A stretch of 64,000 nucleotides of DNA from Quercus robur (lineage: Eukaryota; Streptophyta; Magnoliopsida; Fagales; Fagaceae). The DNA is taken from positions 55,920,406 to 55,984,405 of the forward strand of contig NC_065542.1 in assembly GCF_932294415.1 (NCBI RefSeq). The letters run 5' to 3'. The notes under the pieces are model-generated. The model worked only from the letters and a program-made list of their open reading frames with translations, was not told the origin of the DNA and searched no databases. Both the position numbers and the translations under genes were made by a program. Below are positions 9,740-20,167 of this stretch, one piece after another; within the stretch, counting starts at the first letter, position 1; every line of letters begins with the position of its first letter.

Positions 9740-12700
9740 TTAATAAAAGTACCTTTTCAGGTTATTTACATTCCATGGACGTGGCACTACACGTTCGTCC
9801 AAGTCTTCTAAATAGTACGCTCCAATGCCAGCCACAGAGGTGATACGGTATGGACCCTCCCAGTTTGGTCCGAGCTTTCCCCATGCAGGGTTCCTCGCAT
9901 TGCCCAGGACTTTCCTCAGCACCAGGTCCCCAGGCGTCAAGGGTCTTGACTTCACCTTGGCGTCATAGCCCCGCTTGAGCCTTTGTTGATACTGAGCTAG
10001 ATGCACCATCGCGCAATCCCTTCTCTCCTCAAGGAGGTCCAAGCTTTTTTCTAGAAGCCCGTCGTTAACAATAGGGTCGAATGTAGCAGTCCTCTGGGAG
10101 GGAAAGTTTATCTCTAATGGGATGACGGCCTCGGCCCCGTAGGTCAACGAAAATGGGGTTTCTCCCGTGGATCGGCGGGGCGTGGTGCGATACGTCCACA
10201 AAACATGGGCGAGCTCCTCAACCCACCTCCCTTTCGCGTCGTCCAACCTCCTCTTCAGCCCATTCACTATGGTTTTGTTAATTGCCTCGGCTTGTCCGTT
10301 ACTCTGCGGATAGGCTGGTGTAGAGTACCTGTTGACAATCCCCAATTCACTGCAATATTTCCTAAAGGCCTTGCTATCAAATTGCAGGCCATTGTCCGAG
10401 ATTAGGGTGTGTGGGGTACCGAATCGGGTGACAATGTTTTTCCAGATAAACTTCTTGACATCAACATCCCTAATGTTCGCCAGCGCCTCAGCCTCGACCC
10501 ATTTCGTAAAGTAATCAGTGCCGACGAGAAGAAACTTTTTGTTCCCGGCAGCTTTGGGGAACGGACCTAATATGTCTAGGCCCCATTGTGCAAATGGCCA
10601 AGGGCTGGACAATGGGTTCAGTACCCCACCCGGCTGATGTATATTCGGAGCGAACCATTGGCATTGGTCACACTTCTTCACATATTCCAGAGCCTCCTTG
10701 TGCATGCTCGGCCACCAGTAACCCAGCGTCATAGCCCTGTGGGAGAGGGACCGGCCCCCCGTATGGCTTCCACAAATCCCCTCATGCAACTCCTCCAGAA
10801 TGAGTTCAGTAGCACCTGGGTGCACGCACAGCAAGTATGGCCCCGAGAATGAACGTCTGTAGAGCTTGGAGTCCTCGGACAACCAGAATCGAGGAGCTCT
10901 CCTCCGGATTTTGTCGGCCTCGACTTTGTCGTCCGGTAAGGAATCGTTCTTCAAGAATCGGACAAGAGGGTCCATCCAGCTTGGTCCCTCACCGACGTTG
11001 TGTACCCGAATACCGTTAGCCTCCTCTTCCGTGGGGCGGCAGAGATCCTCGACCAAAATAACCCGCGGAAGGGGTTGAGTCGAGGATGTGGCCAGTGTTG
11101 CCAGAGAATCGGCGTGGGTATTCCCGCTTCTGGATATATGCGTTAAACTGAGGTCGTCAAAGTGGGCACGTAGGCGTTTAGCTTGGGCAAGATACCATTG
11201 CATTCTTTCATCTTTCGCCTCCAATTCCCCGCTTACTTGCCCCACTATGAGTCTCGAATCCGAGAATATGCTCGCGCATTTCCCACCCAGCTTTCGGATC
11301 ATGGACATCCCCTCCAGCAGTGCCTCATACTCAGCTTCGTTATTCGTTGCTGGGAATCCCAGTCTCAACGACTTCTCCAAGGTTATACCTTCGGGAGAGA
11401 TTAGAACGAGCCCCACTCCGGAGCCCTTTTGGTTTGCTGCACCATCAATGTATGCTTTCCACCTATCGTGTTCTTGCACAGAAATAGCGCTGACCAATCT
11501 CCTATCGTCGTTCGGTGATTCCGGCACTTCCACCCCTTCCAAGGTTGGCTCCGCAAATTCAGCTATCAGATCGGCGAGGACTTGACCTTTTATGGCGGTG
11601 CGTGGCATATATCTGACGTCAAAGGCGCTCAAGATGGTTCCCCATTTAGCTATTCTCCCAGTGTAGTCGGCGCTACGGAGGACTGATTTCAATGGAAGTT
11701 GGGTTAGCACAACCACTGTATGCGCCTGAAAATAGTGGGGAAGCTTCTTTGTAGCTTGCACGACAGCCAATATTGCCTTTTCGAGGGGGAGGTACCGGGT
11801 CTCTGCCTCCTGTAGCGACTTGCTTACGTAATACACGGGCCGTTGCGTGCCGTTGTCCTCTCGGATCAGTACTAGGCTAACCGCATGATCGGCGACTGCG
11901 ATGTATGCATAGAGTACCTCGTCGGCCTCGGGACTGGACATGATCGGAGGTCGGGCGAGATATTCCTTGAGCTGTTGGAATGCTACGTCACACTCCTCAG
12001 TCCACTCGAAACCCTTCCACTTGTGCAATAGGAGGAAAAAAGGTCTGCATCTGTCCGCCGAGCGGGAGATGAAACGGTTCAAAGCTGCTATCATGCCGGT
12101 AAGCTTTTGGACTTCTTTCGGATTCCGAGGAGGTTGCATACTATGAATGGCTCTTATTTGGTCAGGGTTAACTTCGATCCCCCGGTGGGTTACCATGTAG
12201 CCAAGGAATTTCCCCGATCCCACTCCAAATGAGCATTTGGATGCGTTCAGTCGTAGCTTGTACCTTCTCAGAATGTGAAACACCTCGCCAAGGTCCCTGA
12301 TGTGGTCGGTCACCAATTTACTCTTTACTACCATATCGTCTATATACACCTCGACAGTTTTTCCCATCTGTTGTTCAAACATCCTAGTCATCATCCTTTG
12401 ATAGGTCGACCCGGCATTCTTCAGGCCAAAAGGCATCACCTTGTAATGATAGTTGCCAATTGGGGTGACAAAGGCAGTTTTTTCCTGGTCTTCCGTGGCC
12501 AAGGATATCTGATGGTAGCCCTGGAAAGCGTCCAAGAAACTCATTCGGGGATGGCCGACAGTTACGTCGACCAGTCGGTCTATCCTCGGCATTGGGAAAG
12601 GATCCTTCGGGCAGGCCTTGTTTAAGTCCGTGAAGTCCACACAGACTCGCCATTTCCCGCTCTTCTTCTTCACCACGACTGTGTTCGCCAACCATTCGGG

Positions 12701-13021
12701 GTAAAAGACTTCCTTGATAGCCCCAGCTCTTTTCAATTTTGCCACTTCTTCCCTCACAGCGTCTGCATGCTCCCTTGACGGGCGCCGAGGAGGCTGCTTC
12801 TTTGGGGTAATAGCCGGATTAACATTGAGGTGATGGCGTATTAGGTCTGAGTCAACCCCAGGGGCTTCATAAGGATTCCAAGCGAATACGTCCTCGTTTC
12901 GACGCAAAAAATTAATTAGTGCCGACTTCTCCTGTGCTGGAAGCTCCGAGCCAATCTGGAAAAATCTCTCGGGGTCTGATCCGACGAGCACTTTCTCCAG
13001 CTCTTCACAGTTCACCTCCAT
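9740..13021 (-). CDS. pol: Gypsy pol: reverse transcriptase, RNase H, second RNase H, integrase
   Basis: 1093 codons from an ATG at 13021. The open frame really extends back to 13066, where a UAG separates it from protease. RT comes first, with the catalytic YIDDMVVKS. Next is the usual retroelement RNase H (around the VYYVSKSLQ region). A second archaeal-type RNase H follows (YIDGAANQKGSGVGLVL ... NNEAEYEALLEGM), diagnostic of Tat elements. The integrase has an HHCC zinc finger (ending KKCDQC) and catalytic D (GLDILGPFP), D (LISDNGLQFD) and E (SNGQAEAINKT). All catalytic residues look intact. The product would replicate the element's RNA into DNA and insert it into the chromosome. Confidence 0.95.
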   Translation of the reverse strand: MEVNCEELEKVLVGSDPERFFQIGSELPAQEKSALINFLRRNEDVFAWNPYEAPGVDSDLIRHHLNVNPAITPKKQPPRRPSREHADAVREEVAKLKRAGAIKEVFYPEWLANTVVVKKKSGKWRVCVDFTDLNKACPKDPFPMPRIDRLVDVTVGHPRMSFLDAFQGYHQISLATEDQEKTAFVTPIGNYHYKVMPFGLKNAGSTYQRMMTRMFEQQMGKTVEVYIDDMVVKSKLVTDHIRDLGEVFHILRRYKLRLNASKCSFGVGSGKFLGYMVTHRGIEVNPDQIRAIHSMQPPRNPKEVQKLTGMIAALNRFISRSADRCRPFFLLLHKWKGFEWTEECDVAFQQLKEYLARPPIMSSPEADEVLYAYIAVADHAVSLVLIREDNGTQRPVYYVSKSLQEAETRYLPLEKAILAVVQATKKLPHYFQAHTVVVLTQLPLKSVLRSADYTGRIAKWGTILSAFDVRYMPRTAIKGQVLADLIAEFAEPTLEGVEVPESPNDDRRLVSAISVQEHDRWKAYIDGAANQKGSGVGLVLISPEGITLEKSLRLGFPATNNEAEYEALLEGMSMIRKLGGKCASIFSDSRLIVGQVSGELEAKDERMQWYLAQAKRLRAHFDDLSLTHISRSGNTHADSLATLATSSTQPLPRVILVEDLCRPTEEEANGIRVHNVGEGPSWMDPLVRFLKNDSLPDDKVEADKIRRRAPRFWLSEDSKLYRRSFSGPYLLCVHPGATELILEELHEGICGSHTGGRSLSHRAMTLGYWWPSMHKEALEYVKKCDQCQWFAPNIHQPGGVLNPLSSPWPFAQWGLDILGPFPKAAGNKKFLLVGTDYFTKWVEAEALANIRDVDVKKFIWKNIVTRFGTPHTLISDNGLQFDSKAFRKYCSELGIVNRYSTPAYPQSNGQAEAINKTIVNGLKRRLDDAKGRWVEELAHVLWTYRTTPRRSTGETPFSLTYGAEAVIPLEINFPSQRTATFDPIVNDGLLEKSLDLLEERRDCAMVHLAQYQQRLKRGYDAKVKSRPLTPGDLVLRKVLGNARNPAWGKLGPNWEGPYRITSVAGIGAYYLEDLDERVVPRPWNVNNLKRYFY

Positions 13022-13066
13022 GGCCGGCCCTTCATTACCCGTAGCTAGGACCGGGGTCCTTGATTG

Positions 13067-13909
13067 CTATAAGGTATTCCCGGCTGAAGTGGAGGGTCCG
13101 TTGCTTGATTGTCGAGCTATTACCGATACCATGCATTGCCTGGCCATTCCTTGATCCCCCACTATCTCTTTGATTCGGCTCTCTGACGGATATTTCACTT
13201 TCTGGTGCAGGGTAGACGACACGGCCCCTAGTGTATGAAGCCATGGCCGTGCCACAATAGCTGTGTAGGGTGAGTATGCGTCCACAACAATGAAGTCCAC
13301 TTCCATTATTTCTATGTCTGTTTGCACTGGCAACCTAATCATGCCTTTAGGGATAACGATTTTTCCCTCAAAGCTAAGCAGGGGGGAATCGTATGGCGAC
13401 AGGTCTTCCTGCTTCAAGTTCAGCCCCCTATACAAGTCTGGGTACATCACCTCCACGGCGCTGCCCTGATCAACTAACACCCTTTTCACGTCATAACCTC
13501 CTATTCTGAGCGTCACGACTAGGGCATCCTCGTGGGGTTGAATAGTTCCCTCCTTGTCCTCCTCCGTGAACCCAATTAATGGCGGGGCCCTCCCTCTAGC
13601 ACTCCTGGACTCCCGTCCACCTGGCTCTGTCGGGGACTTACCCACTGACATTACTCTGTACGGGCCGGAACCGGTTCTCCCAGGTGTGGCAAGAATGACA
13701 TTTATCGTGCCTATTGGTGGCCTCATGGCGCTCTGCCTAGTATCGACATTTGATTGCTCAGGGCGTTGCAACAGATGCCTTAGCTTTCCTTCTCGGACAA
13801 GCCGATCCAAATAGTTTTTCAGGTTCCTGCATTCGTCAGTAACGTGACCAGGCTCTTGGTGATACGCACAATATAAATTCTGATTGCGTCTTGAGGAGTC
13901 GCCTGCCAT
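13067..13909 (-). CDS. Gypsy gag C-terminus and aspartic protease
   Basis: It is in the same frame as both gag upstream and pol downstream. It opens with a zinc-knuckle-like CAYHQEPGHVTDEC. The retropepsin-type domain follows, with active-site region LVDQGSAVEVMYP, where the usual DTGS/DSGS is DQGS. It ends at UAG (13067-13069), followed by CAA UCA and then open pol frame. On the upstream side a single TAA (13922-13924) separates it from gag. Either both stops are nonsense mutations in a once continuous gag-pro-pol frame, or the UAG is a programmed readthrough site. Confidence 0.85.
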   Translation of the reverse strand: MAGDSSRRNQNLYCAYHQEPGHVTDECRNLKNYLDRLVREGKLRHLLQRPEQSNVDTRQSAMRPPIGTINVILATPGRTGSGPYRVMSVGKSPTEPGGRESRSARGRAPPLIGFTEEDKEGTIQPHEDALVVTLRIGGYDVKRVLVDQGSAVEVMYPDLYRGLNLKQEDLSPYDSPLLSFEGKIVIPKGMIRLPVQTDIEIMEVDFIVVDAYSPYTAIVARPWLHTLGAVSSTLHQKVKYPSESRIKEIVGDQGMARQCMVSVIARQSSNGPSTSAGNTL

Positions 13910-13921
13910 CTTATTCGGCCA

Positions 13922-15079
13922 TTAGAAAAAGGGTTCGTGCTTTATTTTCTCCATGATCTCGTGTAATGGCTCTCGGAACACAGCGTGGACTACCTGAGCC
14001 CCTGTAGATCCCGATTGTTCCGTATAATCTCTTCTCGGCTTATTGCTGCTACTGAAACGGTCCGACCTGAAGTCCCTTCTCTCCTGAGGGACAAACTTCG
14101 CCTTTCCCTTCCCTGTTTGCTGGTCCTCTTCGACCCTTTTATACTTGTCTATCCTGTCCATGAGTTGCCGAACGCTGGTGGCTGGCTTCCCAGTAAGAGA
14201 CTTTCTTAAGCCATGCTCTGTCGGCAAGCCCCTTTTAAAGGCACTGATAGCGACGTCATCGTGACTTCCTTCTACCTCGTTGTGCATCTCCCAATATCTG
14301 TCCGAGTAGGCCTTCAGCGTTTCTCCTTCTCGCATGGACAGGGATAAAAGGGAATCGAGGGGCCGAGGGACTCTAGTGCTGGTGATGAAGCGGGAGCCAA
14401 AAGCCTGCGTCAACTGTTTAAAGGAGTCTATGGAGTTTGGTGGGAGGGCATCAAACCATCTCATGGCCAAGGGCCCCAGGCTGGATGGAAACACTTTACA
14501 CATTAACGCCTCGTCCCTGGAGTGGACAGCCATCCTTTGGTTGAACTGGCTCACGTGCTCCACTGGGTCAGTTCGACCATTGTACAGAGTAAACGTTGGC
14601 TGATTAAATCGCCGAGGGAGCACCGCCCGCTCTATTCTACGGGTAAATGGCGACTGGGAGATTCGATCCAGGGCCTTGCTCATGGCGTCATTGACCAAGC
14701 CTTGGTAAGGTGGGCTTTTGCGGCCGCGTTTGTGAGGCCTCTCTTCCTCATAGGAGAACGTCTCGCTCGGAGGGGTCCTCGTCCTTCGTCTGTATTCATC
14801 ATCCTCACCACTGCTAGTATCCGAAATGGGCAAAGGATGTTTTTGCTGGGCTCGACGCAGCCTTTTCTTCAAATCTTCAATCTCTTGCTGTAGAGCCTTC
14901 TGCTCGTTGTGCTGGTGGGACGCATGATCTTTCCCTTTCGAGCGACTTCTACTCGTGTGAGAGGTGTTCACACTGCCCTTTCGTTGATCATTTTGGTCCT
15001 TCGCTCGTTCAAGGTTTACAAAGTTGTCCTGTCGTTGAGATTCTGTACGTCCAGTTTGGCGCGAACCTGATCCTTCCAT
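13922..15079 (-). CDS. gag: Gypsy gag polyprotein (capsid part)
   Basis: 385 codons from the first ATG at 15079, about 34 bp after the PBS. The open frame itself reaches 15106, but without an ATG. The N-terminus is charged and Ser/Arg-rich with a short coiled coil (EQKALQQEIEDLKKRLRRAQ). The retrotransposon gag domain follows (FTLYNGRTDPVEHVSQF ... MRWFDALPPNSI ... FKRGL), as in plant gypsy elements. It ends at TAA where related sequences appear to continue into the zinc-knuckle region, since the next codons (TGG CCG AAT AAG ATG) stay in frame. It forms the virus-like particle that houses reverse transcription. Confidence 0.88.
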   Translation of the reverse strand: MEGSGSRQTGRTESQRQDNFVNLERAKDQNDQRKGSVNTSHTSRSRSKGKDHASHQHNEQKALQQEIEDLKKRLRRAQQKHPLPISDTSSGEDDEYRRRTRTPPSETFSYEEERPHKRGRKSPPYQGLVNDAMSKALDRISQSPFTRRIERAVLPRRFNQPTFTLYNGRTDPVEHVSQFNQRMAVHSRDEALMCKVFPSSLGPLAMRWFDALPPNSIDSFKQLTQAFGSRFITSTRVPRPLDSLLSLSMREGETLKAYSDRYWEMHNEVEGSHDDVAISAFKRGLPTEHGLRKSLTGKPATSVRQLMDRIDKYKRVEEDQQTGKGKAKFVPQERRDFRSDRFSSSNKPRRDYTEQSGSTGAQVVHAVFREPLHEIMEKIKHEPFF

Positions 15080-15112
15080 CCCTTGCTGTTTCACTTGTCG
15101 AGACACAAGTTC

Positions 15113-15130
15113 TCCCCACAGACGGCGCCA
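15113..15130 (-). other. Primer binding site of gypsy element 1
   Basis: On the minus strand TGGCGCCGTCTGTGGGGA begins two bases inside the 5' LTR. The first nine bases match the tRNA-Asp-type PBS common in Tat elements. The rest diverges from it, so the primer tRNA is not certain. The element at 45812-51759 has the near-identical TGGCACCGTCTGTGGGGA. Confidence 0.8.
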
Positions 15131-15132
15131 AT

Positions 15133-15884
15133 TGTAGGGGCACGATTTTGGGGTTCAGGCCCAATAGGCAGGAGATTCTGGCCTAAAAGTCCCTTAACAA
15201 TGAATTTGTAGAGAGTAAGTTACAGAACTAGGTCTTTGACAGAGGAAACGCAGTTACGACCATGCCATGCAACCAGTTGGTCGTAAGGATATCCCTTCAA
15301 ACCTTTGGAGTAATGGTCCCTGGGGATGTTTCATATACTTCTATCTCTTTTCTCTTTCTCTATCTTTCTCTATCTTTCTCTTCCTTCCTTTCCTTCTTTC
15401 AGCTTGTGATCCCCTTTCTATGGGGATCTTCTTCTCTTATATAGCATTCTTCCTAAGATCATGACCCTACACTTGTCAACCATCTGACCCTCCACTTGAG
15501 TGCCTGTCCCATAGGTTATCCTTCCTCTTTTCTGTGAGTTGCACTGGCCAAGGTGATTCTGCGTTCCTGTCCCTTCCACATTAATGCGGCTGGAAAAGTA
15601 GTTCCTTGGCATTTAATGCGGCAGTTGTGGTTGCCCCCCCCCCCCTTTCCTGGACGTCACGCTTTACTCCTTCGTATTGGGTGACCTTTCGCCAGGTATG
15701 GAGTGAGAATTTGACACTTACTTGGCGAGTCCGAGGAGGTACTCCTCCTCGGACGCCCCTTAGCAAGCCCGGCCCATCATGGTTAGGATGGGATATCCTA
15801 CGCCCATGCCTTCTCTTCTTATCGTGATTGGGCTTGGTACATGAACTACGACCCAACATCAGCTGACAGATTTTACCCCCCACA
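15133..15884 (-). repeat. 5' LTR of Tat-type gypsy element
   Basis: The LTR (TGTAGGGG ... CCCCCCACA in plus orientation) pairs with 4195-4943. It contains a perfect 11-bp stem hairpin with a TACT loop at 15729-15754. Confidence 0.95.
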
Positions 15885-16086
15885 ATGTGTAGTAGTGGTA
15901 CACTCTTGGTTGCTCCAGAAGCTTATAAACCTTGAGTGGGAGGGTTCTCTAACCGATGTGGGACAAAGGTGAGCCTAGGTGTCAATCACTTCATGGCAAA
16001 AATCCCCCAACCACACTCGGGGACGAGGACAAAACCGTGAGGGACTGGCTCCCCAAAGCGGACAAAAGCCTTCTAATGTCCCCACA
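15885..16086. other. 202-bp segment between 5' LTR and target-site duplication
   Basis: This sequence is absent from the other LTR and from the empty site in the paralogous arm. It is bounded by the 9-bp direct repeat CCCCACAAT (LTR end and right border). Removing it would place the LTR terminus exactly next to ATAAC. The text resembles the end of an unrelated LTR ('accgatgtgggac'). Its origin is unclear: template switch, later insertion or element chimera. Confidence 0.75.
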
Positions 16087-16352
16087 ATAACATTATTCAT
16101 ATTTTTGTTACTCTTATCTCATCATTCTTTGTTTCCACTTATCTCTTATCAATATATATATACATATATATTTTTTCTTTTTCCCTTTTTTTTTCTTTTT
16201 TTCTTTTGTCAGTAGAAAGAAATTTATATATATATATATATATAAGCAAAAACCTCATGCGGGAGAGCATGAGATTCTACCATGTGCCGCTTTGTATAAG
16301 TAGTATTCCATTTAGCCTTTCACCTCACTCCATCTTCTTATCAATGACCAGT
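16087..16352. repeat. Segmental duplication, left arm, distal piece
   Basis: It begins with the ATAAC target duplication (16087-16091) and continues colinear with 58004-58233, including 'agcatgagattctaccatgt'. The arms part company at about 16352. Confidence 0.88.
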
Positions 16353-16992
<640 letters not shown>

Positions 16993-17945
16993 AATGTATT
17001 GACCCCTTTGGTAACTTAATCAATTAATTAGCCGAGTGAAATTAATTAGATTCAATTACATGCAATAAGCATGGTAGCATAAACAAATCACCAACTAAGT
17101 TAAATGTAGCGGAAAATAAATTTGACACAAGTAATTTATTTACGAATGGGGGAAAACCATCGAGGCAAAACCCTACTGGGTGAATTTAAGGTCACCACTC
17201 CCAAAAATCCACTATTATCAAAACAAACAGTTACAAGTAAAATGAATCTTAGTACCTAATATCAACCTACAGTTAAACCCTTACCCTAATACTCAATTGG
17301 ACTTATGATGTAGCGGCAATTCTCTCATTTCAATGCACGAATCCTAGTTCGTGACTAACCAATGATGCATGAATCCCAGCACGTGACTGGCACACCAATT
17401 TGAGAAGGATTGTTGGTTGCAAAGTTCTTCAATTCATCAACGATGAAGATCAAGAAGCTCCTTGGTCACAAAACCCTTGGCGCAAAGATGCAGTAGCTTC
17501 TATAGAGAGAAAGATGAACTAGGGAAAATTGTCTCCGGTTATAATATGCATGTAACGACAAGTGTAACAACCTAGTAACGGTCCTTAAAATAATCCTTAT
17601 ATATGTTTAGGGTTGTGAGAAAAGAAACCCTCCACAAATACACATAGATATGCGTGAAATCAAATTTGGAAGTTTTGATTTCGTAATTCTCGATAGATAC
17701 AGCTTCTATCAAGTTGCTGTCAAGATCCATCATTAAATCTCAATAACTATGAATCTGTCGAGCTATCTGTAGAGTTTTAATGAATAGCTTTTCTTCACTT
17801 GTTTCTTGGACAGATTTGCATGACTTCAATATTAAACTTGAATTCTTATTCTTTGAAGTATTAAACTCATCTTAGATCTACCCAATTACAAGTAAAATGT
17901 GTTTTGTCAAAGAATTAGCTAATTTATATAACATATATATCTAAC
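16993..17945 (-). mobile_element. Solo or truncated copia-type LTR
   Basis: Read on the minus strand it starts TGTTAGATATATATG. It ends with text typical of SIRE/Maximus-like copia LTRs ('gggagtggtgaccttaaatt', 'ggttttcccccattcgtaaa'). Terminal TG/CA dinucleotides are present at 16993 and 17945, but no internal region and no target duplication were seen. Confidence 0.55.
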
Positions 17946-18113
17946 AAGTCTCACATATGTCCTAACAAAAAATTAAAAATCTTAAATCTTAAATGTTCAG
18001 CATTCAAAAGTTCACGTGTTTTCTTTATATATAAAAAAAAGAAATAATAAGAATTTTTATATTGAAAACATCAAATGTAAGAATCAACTATACATGTACA
18101 CTTGTTTCTCAAA

Positions 18114-18166
<53 letters not shown>

Positions 18167-18880
18167 GTACACTTCATAAAAAAAATTCAATAGCCATGTA
18201 GTGGCATTTTTAGGGTCTAATTAATTATAGTTACTTATATATGGATATATTGTATTACAATATTAATTAACTAGACCCATTATTTACTCATTTTTATTTT
18301 GAGTTTAGTGAAATAATATTGAGATATGTTTTAGAATCTAACAAAAATTTGAAAGAAATAAACTTAGAAATTCTTTTAAAAATAATAAATTACTCTTTTA
18401 ATCAATTTTTTTATTAAATTAAAAATGATTCAACTAAAATATAAGAATATTTTAAAGAGTTTATATAAGAATTTGTGTAAAAATATTTCAATATGTAAAA
18501 ACTCATGTATAGTAGATAATAAATTAATAAGCACGCGTATGCACAGGACTTCCACTGGTTGTAATATAATTGATGGTCAACCTTTTCCACTGCATGGTAA
18601 TGGTTTCCGCGGTCCATCTTGGCGACGCTTTACAGTGTTGAAAATGACTAGTCATGACTTAATGGGTTTTTTTATCTAAAAAAAAAAAAAAACCCGACAA
18701 ACTTTTATTGAGGGGACGTCTCCAACCACATAAGTACATCAGCATTCTGTCTTCTCATAGAAATCCCAGCTACGACGGAGCACAGACAGATATAGGACGT
18801 TGGATAATTCATATCGGAGATTCTCTTGGAAATGACTTTGAATTTTGATTACGTTCGATTTGATATTGGATTAAAAAGTA
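17946..18880. other. AT-rich intergenic sequence
   Basis: Poly-A and (TA)n at about 18110-18160, then AT-rich sequence. No convincing gene, RNA or regulatory element was seen. Confidence 0.6.
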
Positions 18881-19670
18881 TTTTTATTTATTTATTATTT
18901 AGTTTATATTTGTTATTATTTATAAGTTTTATTATATCTTTTGGTATTACATATATGTCTCACTATACTATTTTAACTATTTTTTAGTTTTATGTACAAT
19001 ATTTTCAATAAAAAATGTTCAATTTCAATTAATAAGCTGTCCTAAACCAACTCTTAGGTTACGTTTGGTAAAAATTATTTTTGTCAGCTTATTTTTACTA
19101 TTTAGTTTATTTTTTTACTATTCATAGGTCTCACTGCACTTTTTGTTACTATTCATGGATCCTACTGTATTATTTCAGTTAATTTTTACATTTATTTACA
19201 ATACTTTCATTACAAAGTTTTCAGTTTCAGCAAAATAAGCGGACCTTAAACGGATCCTTACTGTGTGTTCGACTCCAAATTAAAAGCCAGTTTATTTTAC
19301 TATTTAACTTATTTTTACTAGTATTCATGGGCCCTATTGCATTTTTTGGTACTATTCATGGGTTCAATTGTACTATTTTAGCTAATTTTTACCTTTATTT
19401 ATAGTACTTTCAGCAAAAAGTTTTCAATTTCAGCAAAATAAGCAGATCTCAAATAGACCCTTAGCATGTGTTTGGCTCCAAATTAAAAAGTCAAACTTAT
19501 TTTATTATTCAGCTTATTTTTGTTACTATTTATGAGCTTCATTGCACTTTTTGCACTATTCATGGATCTTACTGTACTATTTCAGCCAACTTTTACCTTT
19601 ATTTATAGTATTTTTAGCTAAAAGTTTTCAGTTTCAGCAAAATAAATAGATCTCAAACAGACCCTTATCT
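18881..19670. repeat. Degenerate ~200-bp tandem repeats
   Basis: About four imperfect units share 'actattcatgg', 'tactgtactatttcag' and 'agttttcagtttcagcaaaa', with units near 18881, 19060, 19266 and 19466. A related single copy lies inside the MITE at 45410-45674, so the unit is probably a tandemly amplified MITE. Confidence 0.7.
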
Positions 19671-19729
19671 CTAAAATTCAACTCCACCCTTCATTTCTTC
19701 TCGAGATCTACCTCGTGCAGAGTCTATGA

Positions 19730-20167
19730 CCATCCCTAACCTCTTCTTGACCTCATGACAATATCAATTAAGTTTTCAATTTTCTTTAGAATTTTCTCTT
19801 CAAAAGTAGGGCCATTTGGTTCACTGTTTTTGTCAAAAAAAAAAAAAAAAAAAAAACACTTGTGATTTCAAAACAAGACATTTTCGTTGTTTTTTTTTTC
19901 CCCAAAAAACACATTTGCGATTTCAAAACCAGATATTTTCCAATTTTGGATATTTATTAAGATTTTCAAACAGCGAGATTGCATATTTTCAAATAGCACC
20001 AAAAAGCTTATCTCGACATTGGACCATTTGAGGTGAATTTCCAAAACACACGGTTGCTTTCCATGTTACCATCCCTAACCTCTTCTAGACCTCATGTCAA
20101 TATCAATTAAGTTTTCAATTTTCTTTAGAATTTTCTCTTCAAAAGTAGGGCCATTTGGTTCAATTTT
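19730..20167. repeat. ~335-bp tandem repeat field, left part
   Basis: The unit begins 'ccatccctaacctcttct' and includes 'agggccatttggttcact' and 'agattttcaaacagcgaga'. One full unit (19730-20068) and a partial one precede the copia element. Further units follow at 24710-25432, showing that the copia element sits in the field. Confidence 0.85.

Larger units (their letters stand above)
4195..15884 (-). mobile_element. Full-length Ty3/gypsy retrotransposon, Tat lineage
   Basis: The 11.7-kb element has near-identical terminal repeats (4195-4943 and 15133-15884). In minus orientation it has a PBS at 15113-15130, gag, protease, RT, RNase H, a second RNase H, integrase and a polypurine tract at 4944-4957. 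The dual RNase H and an antisense gene next to the 3' LTR are marks of the Tat lineage. The paralogous arm preserves the empty site at 58004-58008 (ATAAC). ATAAC occurs just left of the element (4190-4194) but on the right only after a further 202 bp (16087-16091). By-eye comparison of the LTRs gives about 8 substitutions and one C-run length difference in 750 bp, so the insertion is young. Confidence 0.95.

Noticed and set aside
8252..9811. 519-codon open frame over the 81-bp array as a repeat protein
   Set aside because: It begins at GTG with no ATG. It stays open only because 81 is a multiple of three; the opposite strand is open too. The related 74-bp array cannot keep a frame.
15885..16086. 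Cassandra-type TRIM or SINE
   Set aside because: No 5S-like sequence, no pol III A/B boxes that I can recognise, no tail and no inverted ends.
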